Of a stretch of DNA of 64,000 bases, positions 20,201-30,900 are shown one piece after another. Both the position numbers and the translations under genes were made by a program. The DNA is from Anthoceros angustus. Its lineage: Eukaryota; Streptophyta; Anthocerotopsida; Anthocerotales; Anthocerotaceae. Each line of letters opens with the position of its first letter. Position 1 is the first letter of the stretch. The notes beneath the pieces are model-generated. The model was not told the DNA's origin. It was given only the letters and a program-made list of their open reading frames with translations, and did not search any database. The stretch covers positions 62,001 to 126,000 of the forward strand of contig MU008219.1 in the NCBI GenBank assembly GCA_010909165.1. Direction: 5' to 3'.

Positions 20201-23133
20201 CAGGGATTTGCAGTAGGTGCACCGCTCACTAGCTCTGCTTTACTTCCTAATTCCTTCCATTGACCAGGTTAGAAAGATGGAGGAATTGGGCATTGGTCGG
20301 CCATCTACGTATGCAAGCACTCTGAAGACCTTGCAGGTGTCTTTCTTGTCTGCACTTGGAGTATAAGCAGTAGAAATCTAGTACTTCCTCCAATTCATTA
20401 AAGGACATCCTCCCTGACCAGCCAATTGGATGCAGGCACGGACATATGTTAGAATAGTGAAACGGAGAATCTTCCCTGAAATACGTGGCCAATTGGTGAG
20501 TTCATTATCAAACATGGCAGAGATGATACAAAAGTTCTGCTCCATGTTGGAGGTTTCTGATGGTTGATTTTCCTTTGCAGGTATCATACTACCTTGGCAA
20601 GTACTTCGAACGATATGTAGACTACTTTTTTACTGCAAAGATGGAGTCTGAGGTGTGTATCCAACTTGGACATTTGTGTATTGCGTCTTAATTCAGAGCT
20701 ATAATTCATGCATCTTTGCAGCAAGGCCTAACTAAGTAGCAAGTGGGATGTACAAAGCTGCTGCTGCAATCCTGACTCTCGGCCAGCCATGTAAAGCTGT
20801 AGGATATGAGGGAACATTCAGTGCTGTTACTTAGGAACCCTTTTTTGTTTTCAGCTGGATGAAATTTCTGCTGGTCGAGGGGAGTGGAAGTCCTTTTTGG
20901 GGACATTCTGGCCTCCATTTCATTCGGCTGTAACCGAGGCTATGAAGGTCCCAATAGAGCAGGTTTGCTGGCTCACGAATCGTTCAAGCTTCTTTTGTGG
21001 AACATGGTGTAAATCTCAGAGACAAACACTGTAACGATGTGGGTGCACTGTGTCGATTTCTCTGTCAACTTGGAGAGTTGAAGCTCATGGAAAAACACCT
21101 GCAGGTGGGGGAAATGCTCGAAAAAGAATTTTTGCAGCTTTGTCCTGGCCAGGCTGTGTGCCCAAGGTTAGGCGTTTGAACCATGACTTCCTGGGTGGTG
21201 AAGATCAGAACAGGGATATATGTAGGAAAGAGTTGAGATTGTATTGTGTTGCGAGGGGCTGATTCTTTTCAGGGAATGGCACTTTCTGCTTTCATCATAC
21301 GCGGATGCTTTGTTGTATCTGCTGCTACTGAGTTGTTGATCAATCTGATCTGAATTCTCGACGATAACATAGCCAAGGGGATGTCTTGACAGGTGCAAAA
21401 AAGGCAAAATGTCAATGAAGTTGAGCCGTTTTGGCCAAGGATATTTTATGGGCTGTTCAGAATATCCTAGTTGCTCGTGAGTGTAAATTGTTGCTCAGTC
21501 TTTCATGAGGCGAAGTTGCCTCACCAGATTTTGAGCAATGCACCCTGTTTTGTAGTTCCATTTCGCAGTGCAATTCGCTACGATAATTTGGTATGAATAG
21601 CTTGTCCTCTAAAATTTTTCAGGTACAAGGCACACATGCTCAAATGTGATGATGACTCTAGTGATGATGAAGAATCATCGCTGCAGATATCTGGAGGTTT
21701 GAGTCTTGGAACAGACCCTGACTCGGGTCTTGAGGTCAGTACCACGCAAGGTGTTTTTACCCACGAGTCTTTGCTACGACGGCTGTAGATCGATTGAGTT
21801 GTGGCACATGAGTGGAATTCGTTGTAATCCAAGGTTGTGGTATGTAAGAGCAGGTCATTTTGAAAGCTGGACCATTTGGAAGGTATATTCAGCTAGGCGC
21901 AGGCTCAAAGAACGCAAAACCCAAACGGCGCACGGTTCCTCAGGTTACGTGTACTTGACACCTGTCGTCTTGTCTGGTGTTTTGTGGTATCAGAATGTCA
22001 CTTTGTTTTGCACTAGTGTTGCTGCGCGGGAGACCTTCTTGTAGGCATGATCACAGCTTGCTCTATGGACGAGAAATGTGGAGCTGATATCTTACGTTGT
22101 TTTCTCCTTCAGAAATGGGCAACAGTGACACTAGAGACCGCATTGAAGTTGCTGAGTTATCCGATCGAGCTGGTAAATTCCGCTTGGGTTTGAGCCAGTT
22201 GATGTTGTCTATGAACTTCGACAGACATCATTGAACGATAGTAGCGAATGAAATACAGGGAAAACATCCAGAAGATGGTGGATTAATCACGATAAATGTA
22301 ACCCAGCAAGGGGAGCCCATAGTCCGGTACAAGTCCTATATTGGTACAATCCCGGAGGTAAGAGCTCATGAAAGTACCCATTTCTGCAGTCTTGTCTTCC
22401 GTTTGCTGTTGGATCTGGGCATGAAAGATGATCCACTGCGTTGCAGAACGTACCTGAGAGCGAAGTAACCTTGCCCAAGGCTCTGGAGTGGATCGAGAAC
22501 AGTCCTGAGAGACCAAGAGCTGGCAGACCTTCGTTGCAGGCCCAACGAGCCATGGTCCAACACAACACCAGTAGAAGGGACCTAAGCAGGGACGCAACAA
22601 GGAAAAATGCTCGAGCAGCAAAAGTAGCCGTGAAGGACACAGTTCCCGCAGTCAAAAAGGTAGCTGTGAAGAAGGAACAGCCAAAGCGGACGAAAAGTGA
22701 AGCCTCGAAGGGTAAGCTGTGTCTGCCACTCCCTGACCTATGCACTCAGAACGGTTCCTTTTGTTCCGGCGTCCAGTTTGTTAACGTCCCGCTGTATGTG
22801 AGCTTTGCAGCAGAAACGATAGACAAGGCAGACTTGGATGGAAAACCAAGTCGTACGGCAAGATCTGAACCGAGCGGATCGAAACCTAAGAAAGGGAAGG
22901 CACTTGAGGCAGACTCAGATGAGAAAGCATCTCGTAAAGCGAAGACAGCTAAACCCAAACTGAGCGAATCAAAGTCTACGGCGAGGAAAAAGGAAGGGGG
23001 AGCTATTCAGCAGCTCCCTAAAAAGCAGACTGCTGTGGCCTCGACAGTGCTCGATGGGAAGGAGCCTGCTCTGGATCAGCCGGCACCGCGCCGTCCTCGA
23101 GGCAGGCCAAGGCTTGTGAGACTCGCGGCTTAG
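17276..23133 (+). CDS. Type IA DNA topoisomerase I, bacterial/organellar type (21 exons)
   Basis: The enzyme nicks one DNA strand through a 5'-phosphotyrosine and relaxes negative supercoils. Plant homologues act in plastids or mitochondria. Exons: 17276-17640, 17794-18445, 18651-18737, 18979-19025, 19265-19374, 19479-19579, 19698-19826, 19906-19992, 20076-20159, 20268-20336, 20436-20495, 20581-20652, 20855-20962, 21105-21166, 21393-21476, 21623-21734, 21854-21943, 22113-22172, 22259-22357, 22447-22711 and 22811-23133. Together they give one frame of about 1021 codons. Landmarks in order: [13 protein letters not shown] (TOPRIM), [13 protein letters not shown] (metal-binding acidic residues), [20 protein letters not shown] with the catalytic Tyr (exon 3), [22 protein letters not shown] plus GIGRPSTYA, a CPRCKKG...GCSEYPSC zinc finger (exons 14-15), two C-terminal [17 protein letters not shown] repeats, and a Lys-rich tail ending in an AT-hook-like RPRGRPR. 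The first in-frame ATG is 17279. A targeting-peptide exon was not found and may lie upstream. The exon 7 donor (19826) is the least certain border. Confidence 0.93.
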
Positions 23134-23482
23134 GAGATTCTGGAGCAGTGCTGCATGGCTTCACAACATCCAAAGCAAACACAATTTTGCATACGTAATT
23201 GTTTACTTATTCTTACGAATGTAACAGAACGGAAACAGGTGGACTTGAACGTTGCACTTAAGTTTATTAGAGTCGAGGAGTTCATTAGTCTTGTGCAAAC
23301 TCTGGGAAGCATAGGAATCAAACAGATTACCCATTAACGTATTACAATATTCGGTATCAGCAGAGCTAATTAGCCGGTTAGGGGTTTTAAGGGTTTTGGG
23401 AGGCATATACAGCAACGAAGCACAGACGTAACTTTTCTTTTGGCGAACGTGAGCAGTTCTGCTGGTCAGCCGGCCTCGCGAC
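23134..23482. other. Intergenic interval, topoisomerase 3' end to RPL18A
   Basis: About 350 bp without recognisable coding sequence. It should contain the topoisomerase 3' UTR and the promoter and 5' UTR of the first RPL18A gene. The sequence GTTAGGGGTTTTAAGGGTTTTGGGAGG near 23377-23403 recurs at 29031-29057, upstream of the second RPL18A copy, and resembles the TAGGGTTTT elements common in plant ribosomal-protein promoters. Confidence 0.5.
23377..23403 (+). promoter_or_regulatory. telo-box-like AGGGTTTT promoter element of RPL18A copy 1
   Basis: GGGGTTTTAAGGGTTTTGG lies about 85-105 bp upstream of the RPL18A start codon and is conserved at the same place in copy 2. Telo-box or site II-type AGGGTTT motifs are established in plant ribosomal-protein promoters. 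The assignment here is by motif and position. Confidence 0.45.
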
Positions 23483-24359
23483 ATGAGCTTCAGAGTACGC
23501 GATCCTTCCTTCCTGTGTCCCCGCCGGACCGTGTGAGCTCGTTTTTTTCTATGGATTGTGGAGGCCTCAGCTGCATCGGTGCAGGCGCGACCGTGGCGAG
23601 GACTGGAATGATGGTATCGCTGTTCCGTCGTGTGTGCACAGATTCATCAGTACCAGGTGGTAGGGCGCGCACTGCCCTCCCCTACCAATGAGCAGCCGAA
23701 GATCTACCGGATGAAGCTCTGGGCCACGAACGAAGTTCGTGCAAAGTCCAAGTTTTGGTAAGCAGTTTGCGGGAGCTATGCTGTTTGTTTATCTGAGTGG
23801 GAAGTAGAGGGCTCATAGGGATGGTGGATTTCTTTGCCGGTTTCTGGTTAGGTACTTCTTGAGAAAGCTGAAGAAGGTGAAGAAGTCGCATGGACAGATC
23901 CTTGCGATTAACGAGGTAATTAGGGTTTCCTTACCATGCACTGTGGTTGCTTCTGGGTTTGTGCTGAAGGCTTGCTAGGTTTGGTAGCATGAGTTGATCG
24001 TGCTGTTGGATGTGTAGATTTTTGAGAAGAAGCCGACCACGATCAAGAATTTTGGCATCTGGGTTAGGTATCAAAGTCGCACAGGCTACCATAACATGTA
24101 CAAGGAGTACAGGGACACCACCATGAACGGTGCCGTGGAGCAGATGTACGATGAGATGGCTTCTCGGCACAGGGTTCGTTTTCCCTGCATTCAGATCATC
24201 AAGACTGCCACTGTTCCAGTTGCCCTGTGCAAGCGTGAGAACACGAAGCAGTTTCACAATGGAAACATCAAGTTCCCTCTGACCTACCGGAAGATCAGGC
24301 CGCCTACGAGAAAGTTGAAGACTACCTTCAAGGCCTCCAGACCCAACACCTTCGTGTAG
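23483..24359 (+). CDS. RPL18A: 60S ribosomal protein L18a (eL20), copy 1
   Basis: This is a component of the large cytosolic ribosomal subunit. Four exons: 23483-23494 (only four codons, MSFR), 23642-23757, 23852-23915 and 24018-24359, all with GT-AG borders and matching phases. The protein reads [12 protein letters not shown], then [20 protein letters not shown], then [21 protein letters not shown], then [20 protein letters not shown], then [20 protein letters not shown], ending [10 protein letters not shown]. It is about 177 residues, the usual family length. A tiny first coding exon followed by an intron is common in ribosomal protein genes. It is nearly identical to copy 2, including introns and 3' UTR, so the duplication is recent. 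Confidence 0.93.
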
Positions 24360-24589
24360 AGCCTGCTTTCGGATGGAGTCTGCTCTGGCTTCCTCCCTGT
24401 TTTGAGGTAGATAGGTAATGAAGCGGAATTACTCGGGACGGCTTTGTCTAAACTGCGATTCTCATGGGCAATTGTTTGACTTCTGTTTAGGGGTCACTAG
24501 TTGCTATAGTTTTGTCACTGTACTGTGCCTAGCTATTCTTCGCAGTTTCTGCGAAGTTAACAAAAAATACTCTCAGAGTCACTGTTTTT
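24360..24589 (+). other. RPL18A 3' UTR and fold-back junction
   Basis: 24360-24535 matches the downstream region of copy 2 (30048-30235) and a detached piece at 25690-25890. It ends in the palindrome CTTCGCAG-TTT-CTGCGAAG (24538-24556), followed by about 30 bases (24560-24590) that are the reverse complement of 24952-24984. Confidence 0.7.
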
Positions 24590-25107
24590 GTCACCCATGG
24601 AGCAGCTCGACGCTGGTTACCGAGCACGGCTTACTCATTGGATGGATGCAAAGTTTGGGCAGTTTAGTTTAACAGCGGAGACAGCAGTAGCTGCGGCAAA
24701 ATCGGTAGCCGAGGCTGAACTGTCAGTAGCAGCTGCCAAACAGAGCATTTCAAAACGAAATCCTCCCGCTCCATACATCAATTCTACGCTACAGCAGGAT
24801 GTTGTAACGAATTGTCAATCAGGCTGCATCTTTCTTTTCTTATCCTTTGTGGGTTGCTGGTCACAGTCACCTGTCTTTTGTTCTGGTGCAGATGCTGATG
24901 AAGGCCCCCATTTGTATATTTCATTTCGATTTCCATGTGTAAAGTGCATTAACAAAAACAGTGATTCTGAGAGTATTTTTATATTTTCTTCTTGGCTTTG
25001 TGCACAGTTACCCCAGCAGCTTTACGACGGAGTGAATTTGGGGCATGACGAGCTCACGGGTCTCATCACATACACGCTCACAAACAGTGTCCAGGTTTAC
25101 TGACCAC
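24590..25107 (+). pseudogene. Topoisomerase relic (exon 2 end, intron, exon 3)
   Basis: The open part resembles exon 2 of the intact gene from [14 protein letters not shown] to PPAPYINSTLQQD. It then loses frame, keeps the intron, and continues with a copy of exon 3. In exon 3 the catalytic-tyrosine block LITYMRTDS reads LITYTLTNS, so the conserved Arg and Asp after the Tyr are gone. Flanking sequence 25108-25300 copies the following intron. Confidence 0.85.
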
Positions 25108-25336
25108 TTGGTACACGGGGAATAAGTAGGATAGGGCTGTTGCTTGAGATGGGTTGGCAAGCTGGAGTGTCGTCTTTCGTTTCCGACATGAGGTACTATG
25201 GGGTCTTTCAGAGCTGTCGGTTGTGTGTCTTTGAAATCTTTGCTGTGTGCTCCAGAATCTCCTCATTAATGCTTCTAAATAGTGGCACCACTTACTAACC
25301 AGGTATTCAAAGTGGAAGCGATCGTGACAAGCATTC

Positions 25337-25560
25337 AAGTGACATCGAAACCTAAGAAGGGGAAGGCACTTGAGGTTGACTCAGATGAAAAACCATCTCG
25401 TAAAGCAAAGACAGCTAAACCCAAACCGAGAGAATCGAAACCTACGGCGAGGAAAAAGGAAGGGGGAACCATTCAGCAGCTCCCTAGAAAGCAGACTGCT
25501 GCGGCCTCGACAGTGCTGGACGGGAGAGAGCCGTCTCTGGCAATTCTTGGCTCCTGCACC
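25337..25560 (+). pseudogene. Copy of the topoisomerase Lys-rich C-terminal exon
   Basis: [20 protein letters not shown] and RKKEGGTIQQLPRKQTAAAS match the last exon of the intact gene (22880-23050). The copy breaks before the AT-hook-like end and joins unrelated sequence (LAILGSCTLLHP) at about 25540. There is no start or transcription context of its own. Confidence 0.8.
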
Positions 25561-25689
25561 CTCCTACACCCAACTTTACATACATACTTCCTCATGCCGC
25601 AAGTGAAAATGTGCAGGCAGACCAGACGGGATTCGGGAACTCCATTCAGAACACAAAATTGAGCCTTTAGTGTCACATACCCTATACAT

Positions 25690-25890
25690 AGACCTGCATT
25701 CGGAGGGAGCCTGCTCTGGCTCCCTCCCTGTTTTGAGGTAGATAGTGAACGAAGGGGAATTACTCCGGACGGCTTTGTCTAAACTGCGATTCTCATGGGC
25801 AATTGTTTGACCTCTGTTTGGGAGTCATTAGTTGCTATAGTTTTGTCACTGTAATGTGCCTACCGATTCTTTGCAATTTCTGGCTCCTAC
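25690..25890 (+). repeat. Detached copy of the RPL18A 3' UTR
   Basis: The GCCTGCTCTGGCTCCCTCCC to TTCTTTGCAATTTCTGGCTC stretch matches 24360-24540 and 30048-30240 but has no RPL18A exons in front of it. It lies directly upstream of the ciliary coiled-coil gene. Confidence 0.8.
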
Positions 25891-25952
25891 ACCCTTCCCT
25901 TTCAGGTCCCTCTATCGACTGATTTGAGCAGCATCAGTTGATATTGGGTCTC

Positions 25953-28345
25953 ATGGCGGACATGGAAGATTTTGAGGGTCTCGATCCGCCTCTGATTCAA
26001 AGATGTGGATGTACTGAGATCCCCGACTTCGAGATCGAGCGTATGCGCACGGGGAAACCACCTGATCAGCGCTATGCTATATTTCTCGATGAGGTTATTA
26101 CAGTTTACAGGGCGCATGTTGTCCATTTCCGTTTCTTGACAATACTTCACTCGCCTGCATTGGATGGGTCATGGGTCGATTGGTCTGGTCTCGGTCTTTC
26201 TCATGGCCAAAAAAAATCCGTCTTAGAGGGAAAGGCTGAAAAAACTATCGGATGAGAGAGCAAATAAATGGCCAAATACAATAAAGGCTTTGAGGATCAA
26301 AAGAGAGCTGGCGCGTCAACAAAGAATTGATCAAGCGGAGGTATAGTCTTAAAATGTGTATGAAGAAGCTCTGAAGATTGTAACATCATATTGTAAATTG
26401 AGGGCTAAAAATAGAGCCCTATATATACCATTGATCTACTTAAATTATTCTAAGAATATTATTATTTACTGTTGAATTTACCATTCAAATATTATACTTG
26501 ATCTATACTAATCTCAGCTCATTAAATCAAAATCTAATTAGGAAGAACTAAAAAAGTTGGACAAAGAAGAAGCAAAGATTAGAGCTAAGAAAAGATTGGA
26601 TGTGGTTGGTTCCAATATCTATACATGCTAGTCTCCCAAGAGACAAATTGAAACAAAAAAGTTTTCACAATTTCCTTAGTTCGAGTGTACATGCATTGTT
26701 CCTTATACATATGTATTTTGTGAAGATAGAACGAGCAGGGAAGCTCTTACAACAATCTCAATTTTTCAACTACAGGTCTCGAAAGCTTCTAGATGAAGTC
26801 AATCGGGTAATTTTCAAGCATTGAAATGGATTAAAGGTTTAACTAGGTGTACTTACAGAATTTGTTCTTGTAGTCTAACTCTTTTTTCTCCCTAATATAT
26901 AATCTACCAATAGGAAAGAGAGGCACAAATTCAGCACAAGGGTGCTGTTAAGGAAATGTGGAAGAAAAAGGAAGCTGTCTATCATCAATGGATTTTAAAA
27001 AAGGTGGAACAAGAAAAACAAGAAGATAAAGATTATCATAAACGAGAGTATGATAAAGCTGTTGCTATTCGAAAGTTCCGAATTGCCCAGGTACCACTCT
27101 AACCTAGAAAAATATGGAACATGTGAGATAAATGTTGTGGACTTCAAATTTTCATATTGTCCAATTCAACTCGACTAGTTGGAAGAAAATCACCAATTGT
27201 GGTTGAAAGATGAAGAAGCACATGAATATGAGAAAAAAAGAATTCACCGACAAGCAGAATTGGATGTTATTGAAGAAGAAGAAAAGGAGAAGCGGAGGAT
27301 ACAAATGATCAAAGAAATAGATGAAGAAGCAGCAGCTGCAAACTTAGACCTTAAGGTAGCTATATATTATTTCAATTAAGTATCTCAATATTATAATAAA
27401 TTATATTTTAAGTATTTATATTAAATAAATTTTTGATATTTTCAGGTAAGAAGGGAAACTCAAAAGTTGAAAATTTTGGAAGAAGAAAAGAAAATAGCAG
27501 CTTATGCCAAATGGAAGCAAGATTTTGACGATGAAGTTAAAAGGAAATATAATGCAAAGAGGGATGAGAAACAAGCTGCCAAAGACAGACTTATTGCAAG
27601 ACAATCAAAGGTTAATCTTATATGTATTATTGATTTATATGGGACCAAGTTGCAGGACATTTTTCTAACACTGATATTTTGTATCACAGCAATTAGAGGA
27701 TGCTAGGGTAGCTGCTGCAGAACGATTACGGGTAGATGAAACTGAAAGGGAAATCAAAGAAGAAGCCATTGTTAAATTCTTGAAGGATAAAAGGGAGCGC
27801 GAGTATGCTCTATGTCATAAATCTCGTCAAATGCAGGTATGATTATGTATATGATCATTCGATCCGTCACAGTATAAGTAATATAAGCCTATATTGGAAA
27901 AGAAGAATGGGTCACGTACTAAAAACAAGAGTGATTTTCTTGAACAGTTACAACAGAAGAGAATTGCAGAAGAAATAGACTTAGAAGAAAAATGCGCTAT
28001 GGGACAACAGTCATGGGAACGTGCCTGGCAAGCCAAAATGGATGATGAAGCAGAAGCAAAAGCTGTGCATGATAAAAATGTAGAATTCGCCAAAAGCTAT
28101 AGGAAGCATGTGGTAAGTGTTTAGAATAATTTTTTTAAAATTTTTATTTTAAAATATTAATTTAATATAAGTGATTTATTTTCTGAAATAATTTCCTGCA
28201 GGCTCAACAAGAATATGCTGCAAAGGTAGAACAAGAGGAATTATTACAAGCCGATAAAAACATGATACAAATGATGAAGGAAGATGACTCTCAATATGTT
28301 TTGGGCCCAGATGGTACAATGGCTATGCGTGATCTTGTATTATAG
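25953..28345 (+). CDS. Ciliary coiled-coil protein, CFAP210/CCDC173-like (10 exons)
   Basis: Exons: 25953-26093, 26227-26340, 26542-26601, 26726-26806, 26914-27090, 27179-27355, 27446-27610, 27690-27836, 27888-28112 and 28202-28345. All nine introns are phase 0, giving about 476 residues. The protein is almost entirely charged coiled coil of the trichohyalin/plectin-homology type. Segments that look like the CFAP210 family in order are KLSDERANKWPNTIKALRIK, AKIRAKKRLD, IERAGKLLQQSQFF, LLDEVNRERE with AQIQ, and the short C-terminus SQYVLGPDGTMAMRDLVL. CFAP210 is a microtubule inner protein of motile axonemes. In a plant this implies flagellated sperm. The first exon (start ATG 25953) and the exon 3/4 borders are less certain than the rest. 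MNS1 or CFAP45/53 relatives are alternatives. The gene is AT-rich and sits between two GC-richer RPL18A/topoisomerase mosaics. Confidence 0.75.
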
Positions 28346-28690
28346 TTAAGGGGAAAACATTCCTTCAATTTATTTTTAAATTTTTAAATTGAGTCCCATA
28401 TCTGTTTGAGATTAGATATTGATGGTGTGTGAATAGATGCACCTCATACGATATGTAGGTCTGATCGTATTATTACGAAACAAGGTCAGCCAAAATGAGG
28501 CTCTCGTGGTCCATTTGTCGATACAGAAAAAGCGGCTCATGTCCGAGTCTTCGGTGCCTACTGCCAATTCTTTAAGCTCAGAAAGCGTCGATGCTTCGCG
28601 GGTTTGAATACGCCTGTCCCTAAGCTGCCGTCTGGCCCACTGCTCAAGTGCGCTCCAAATTCCCCTAGCAAACTGACAACGAAAGCACAG
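28346..28690. other. Short intergenic interval
   Basis: About 345 bp between the ciliary gene and the next topoisomerase scrap. An AT-rich start probably serves as the 3' UTR. I see nothing else recognisable. Confidence 0.5.
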
Positions 28691-28714
28691 ATATGTTCGC
28701 TAGTATGGATTTCA

Positions 28715-29020
28715 TTTCCTACGCACTCAGAACGGTTCCTTTTGCTCAGGCGTCCAGTTTGTTCAAGTTTCCCTGCATGTATGCTTTGCAACAGGAACGA
28801 TAGACAAGGCAGACTTAGATGGAAAACCAAGTCGTACAGCAAGATCTGCACCGAGCGCATCGAAACCTAAGAAAGGCGAGGCACGCAGAGGCAGACTCAG
28901 ATGAAAAACCATCTCGTAAAGCAAAGACAGCTAAACCCAAACAGAGCGAGTCAAAACCTATGGCGAGGAAAAAGAAAGTAGGGGTTATTCAGCAGCTCCC
29001 TAAAAAGCAGACTGCTATGC
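28715..29020 (+). pseudogene. Second copy of the topoisomerase C-terminal intron and exon
   Basis: It starts in sequence matching the last intron of the intact gene (ACGCACTCAGAACGGTTCCT; compare 22741-22760) and continues with [20 protein letters not shown] and [10 protein letters not shown]. It is frame-broken near KGEARR and truncated at about 29020. It lies just upstream of RPL18A copy 2. Confidence 0.8.
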
Positions 29021-29030
29021 CGGTTAGGAA

Positions 29031-29057
29031 TGCATTAGGGTTTTAAGGGTTTTGGGA
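29031..29057 (+). promoter_or_regulatory. telo-box-like AGGGTTTT element of RPL18A copy 2
   Basis: TTAGGGTTTTAAGGGTTTTG lies upstream of the copy 2 start codon and matches the element of copy 1. Confidence 0.45.
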
Positions 29058-29169
29058 GGGAAGCCCTTATTGGTAAAGCAGGGAAGCAAGGGCACAACAA
29101 CCCTTTTGTTTTGGCGAAGGTGGGCTGTTCTTCAGGTCAGCTGGCCTAGCGTCGACAAGGCTCTGCGAC

Positions 29170-30047
29170 ATGAGCTTCAGAGTAGGCGATCTTTCCTTCC
29201 TGTGTCCCCGCTGGACTGAGTGAGCTCGTTTTTTTCTGTGGATTGTGGAGGCCTCAGCTGCATCGGTGCAGGCGTGAGCATGGCGAGGACTGGACTGATT
29301 GGTATCGCTGTCCCGTCGTGTGTGAACAGATTCACCAGTACCAGGTGGTAGGGCGCGCACTGCCCTCCCCTACCAATGAACAGCCGAAGATCTACCGGAT
29401 GAAGCTCTGGGCCACGAACGAAGTTCGTGCAAAGTCCAAGTTTTGGTAAGCAGTTTGCGGGAGCTTTGTCGTTTGTTTATCTGAGTGGGAAGTAGTGGGC
29501 TCATAGGGATGGTCGATTGCTTTGCCGGTTTCTGGTTAGGTACTTCTTGAGGAAGCTGAAGAAGGTGAAGAAGTCGCATGGACAGATCCTTGCGATTAAC
29601 GAGGTAATTAGGGTTTCCTTACTGTGCACTGTGGTTGCTTCTGGTTTTTCGCTGAAGGCTTGCTAGGTTTGGTGGCATGAGTTGATCGTGCTGTTGGATG
29701 GGTAGATTTTCGAGAAGAAGCCGACCACGATCAAGAATTTTGGCATCTGGGTTAGGTATCAAAGTCGCACAGGCTACCATAACATGTACAAGGAGTACAG
29801 GGACACCACCATGAACGGTGCTGTGGAGCAGATGTACGATGAGATGGCTTCTCGGCACAGGGTTCGTTTTCCCTGCATTCAGATCATCAAGACCGCCACT
29901 GTTCCAGTTGCCCTGTGCAAGCGTGAGAACACGAAGCAGTTTCACAATGGAAACATCAAGTTCCCTCTGACCTACCGGAAGATCAGGCCGCCTACGAGAA
30001 AGTTGAAGACAACCTTCAAGGCCTCCAGACCCAACACCTTCGTGTAG
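29170..30047 (+). CDS. RPL18A: 60S ribosomal protein L18a (eL20), copy 2
   Basis: Exons 29170-29181 (MSFR), 29330-29445, 29540-29603 and 29706-30047 have the same layout, intron positions and protein as copy 1. The differences seen are mostly silent or intronic. All splice sites are intact, and the stop follows RPNTFV. The two copies are probably co-expressed. Near identity over introns and UTRs points to recent duplication or gene conversion. Confidence 0.93.
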
Positions 30048-30289
30048 AGCCTGCTTTGGGATGGAGTCTGCTCTGGCTCCCTCCCTGTTTTGAGGTAGAT
30101 AGGTAATGAAGCGGAATTACTCCGGACGGCTTTGTCTACACTGCGATTCTCATGGGCAATTGTTTGACTTCTGTTTGGGGGTCATTAGTTGCTATAGTTT
30201 TGTCACTGTAATGTGCCTACCTATTCTTTGCAATTTCTGGCTCCTACACCCTCCCCAACTTCGGATGATTTAGGATCGCGGGGACGCGC

Positions 30290-30900
30290 GTCCTTCTACT
30301 GCCAGGAATACTGGACAGTAGAGGCACAGGTTTTCTCTTCAAAAACGCCCATCGAGCAGCTCGACGCTGGTTGCCGAGCACGGCTTACTCATTACATGGG
30401 TGCAAAGCTTGGGCAGTTCAGTTTAACAGCGGAGACAGCAGTAGCTGCGGAAAAAACGGTAGTCGAGTGTAAATTGTCAGTAGCAGCTGTCAGAAACAGC
30501 ATGTCAAAACGAAATCCGCCTCCTCCTCCATACATCACTTCTACGCTGTAGCAGGATGCTTCTAAGAAATTGTCATTCAGTACACCACGAACCATGGGTG
30601 TGAGTCGAACAGCAACAGATTATGCTTCATCCTTCTTTTCTTATCCTGTGTGGGTTGCTGGTCACATTCAACTTTCTGTTGTCCTGGTGCAGATGCTGAT
30701 GAAGGCCCCCATTTGTATATTTCATTTCGATTTCCATGTGTGAAGTGCATCTACAAGAAAAGTGGCTGTGATAGTGTTTTTCCATTTTCTTCTTGGCTCG
30801 GTGCACAGCTAGCCCAGCAGCTTTACGAGGGAGTGAATCTGGGGCATGACGAGCTCACGGGTCTGCATGCGCTCAGACAGTGTCCAGGTTTACTGACCAC
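30290..30900 (+). pseudogene. Topoisomerase relic (exon 2 end, intron, exon 3), fourth copy
   Basis: [20 protein letters not shown] through AKLGQFSLTAETAVAAEKTV and the PPPPYITSTL stop copy the end of exon 2. The intron and exon 3 ([16 protein letters not shown]) follow, but about 11 bases covering the catalytic LITY codons are missing, giving LHALRQCPG. It joins RPL18A 3' flanking sequence at about 30250. Inactive. Confidence 0.85.

Noticed and set aside
22712-22810. Coding sequence within the last topoisomerase intron
   Set aside because: The frame is open, but good donor and acceptor sites (AGG|gtaagc, ttgcag) and a hydrophobic, Cys-rich translation unlike the flanking Lys-rich tail favour a 99-bp intron. 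Retention would keep the frame, so it is not fully excluded.
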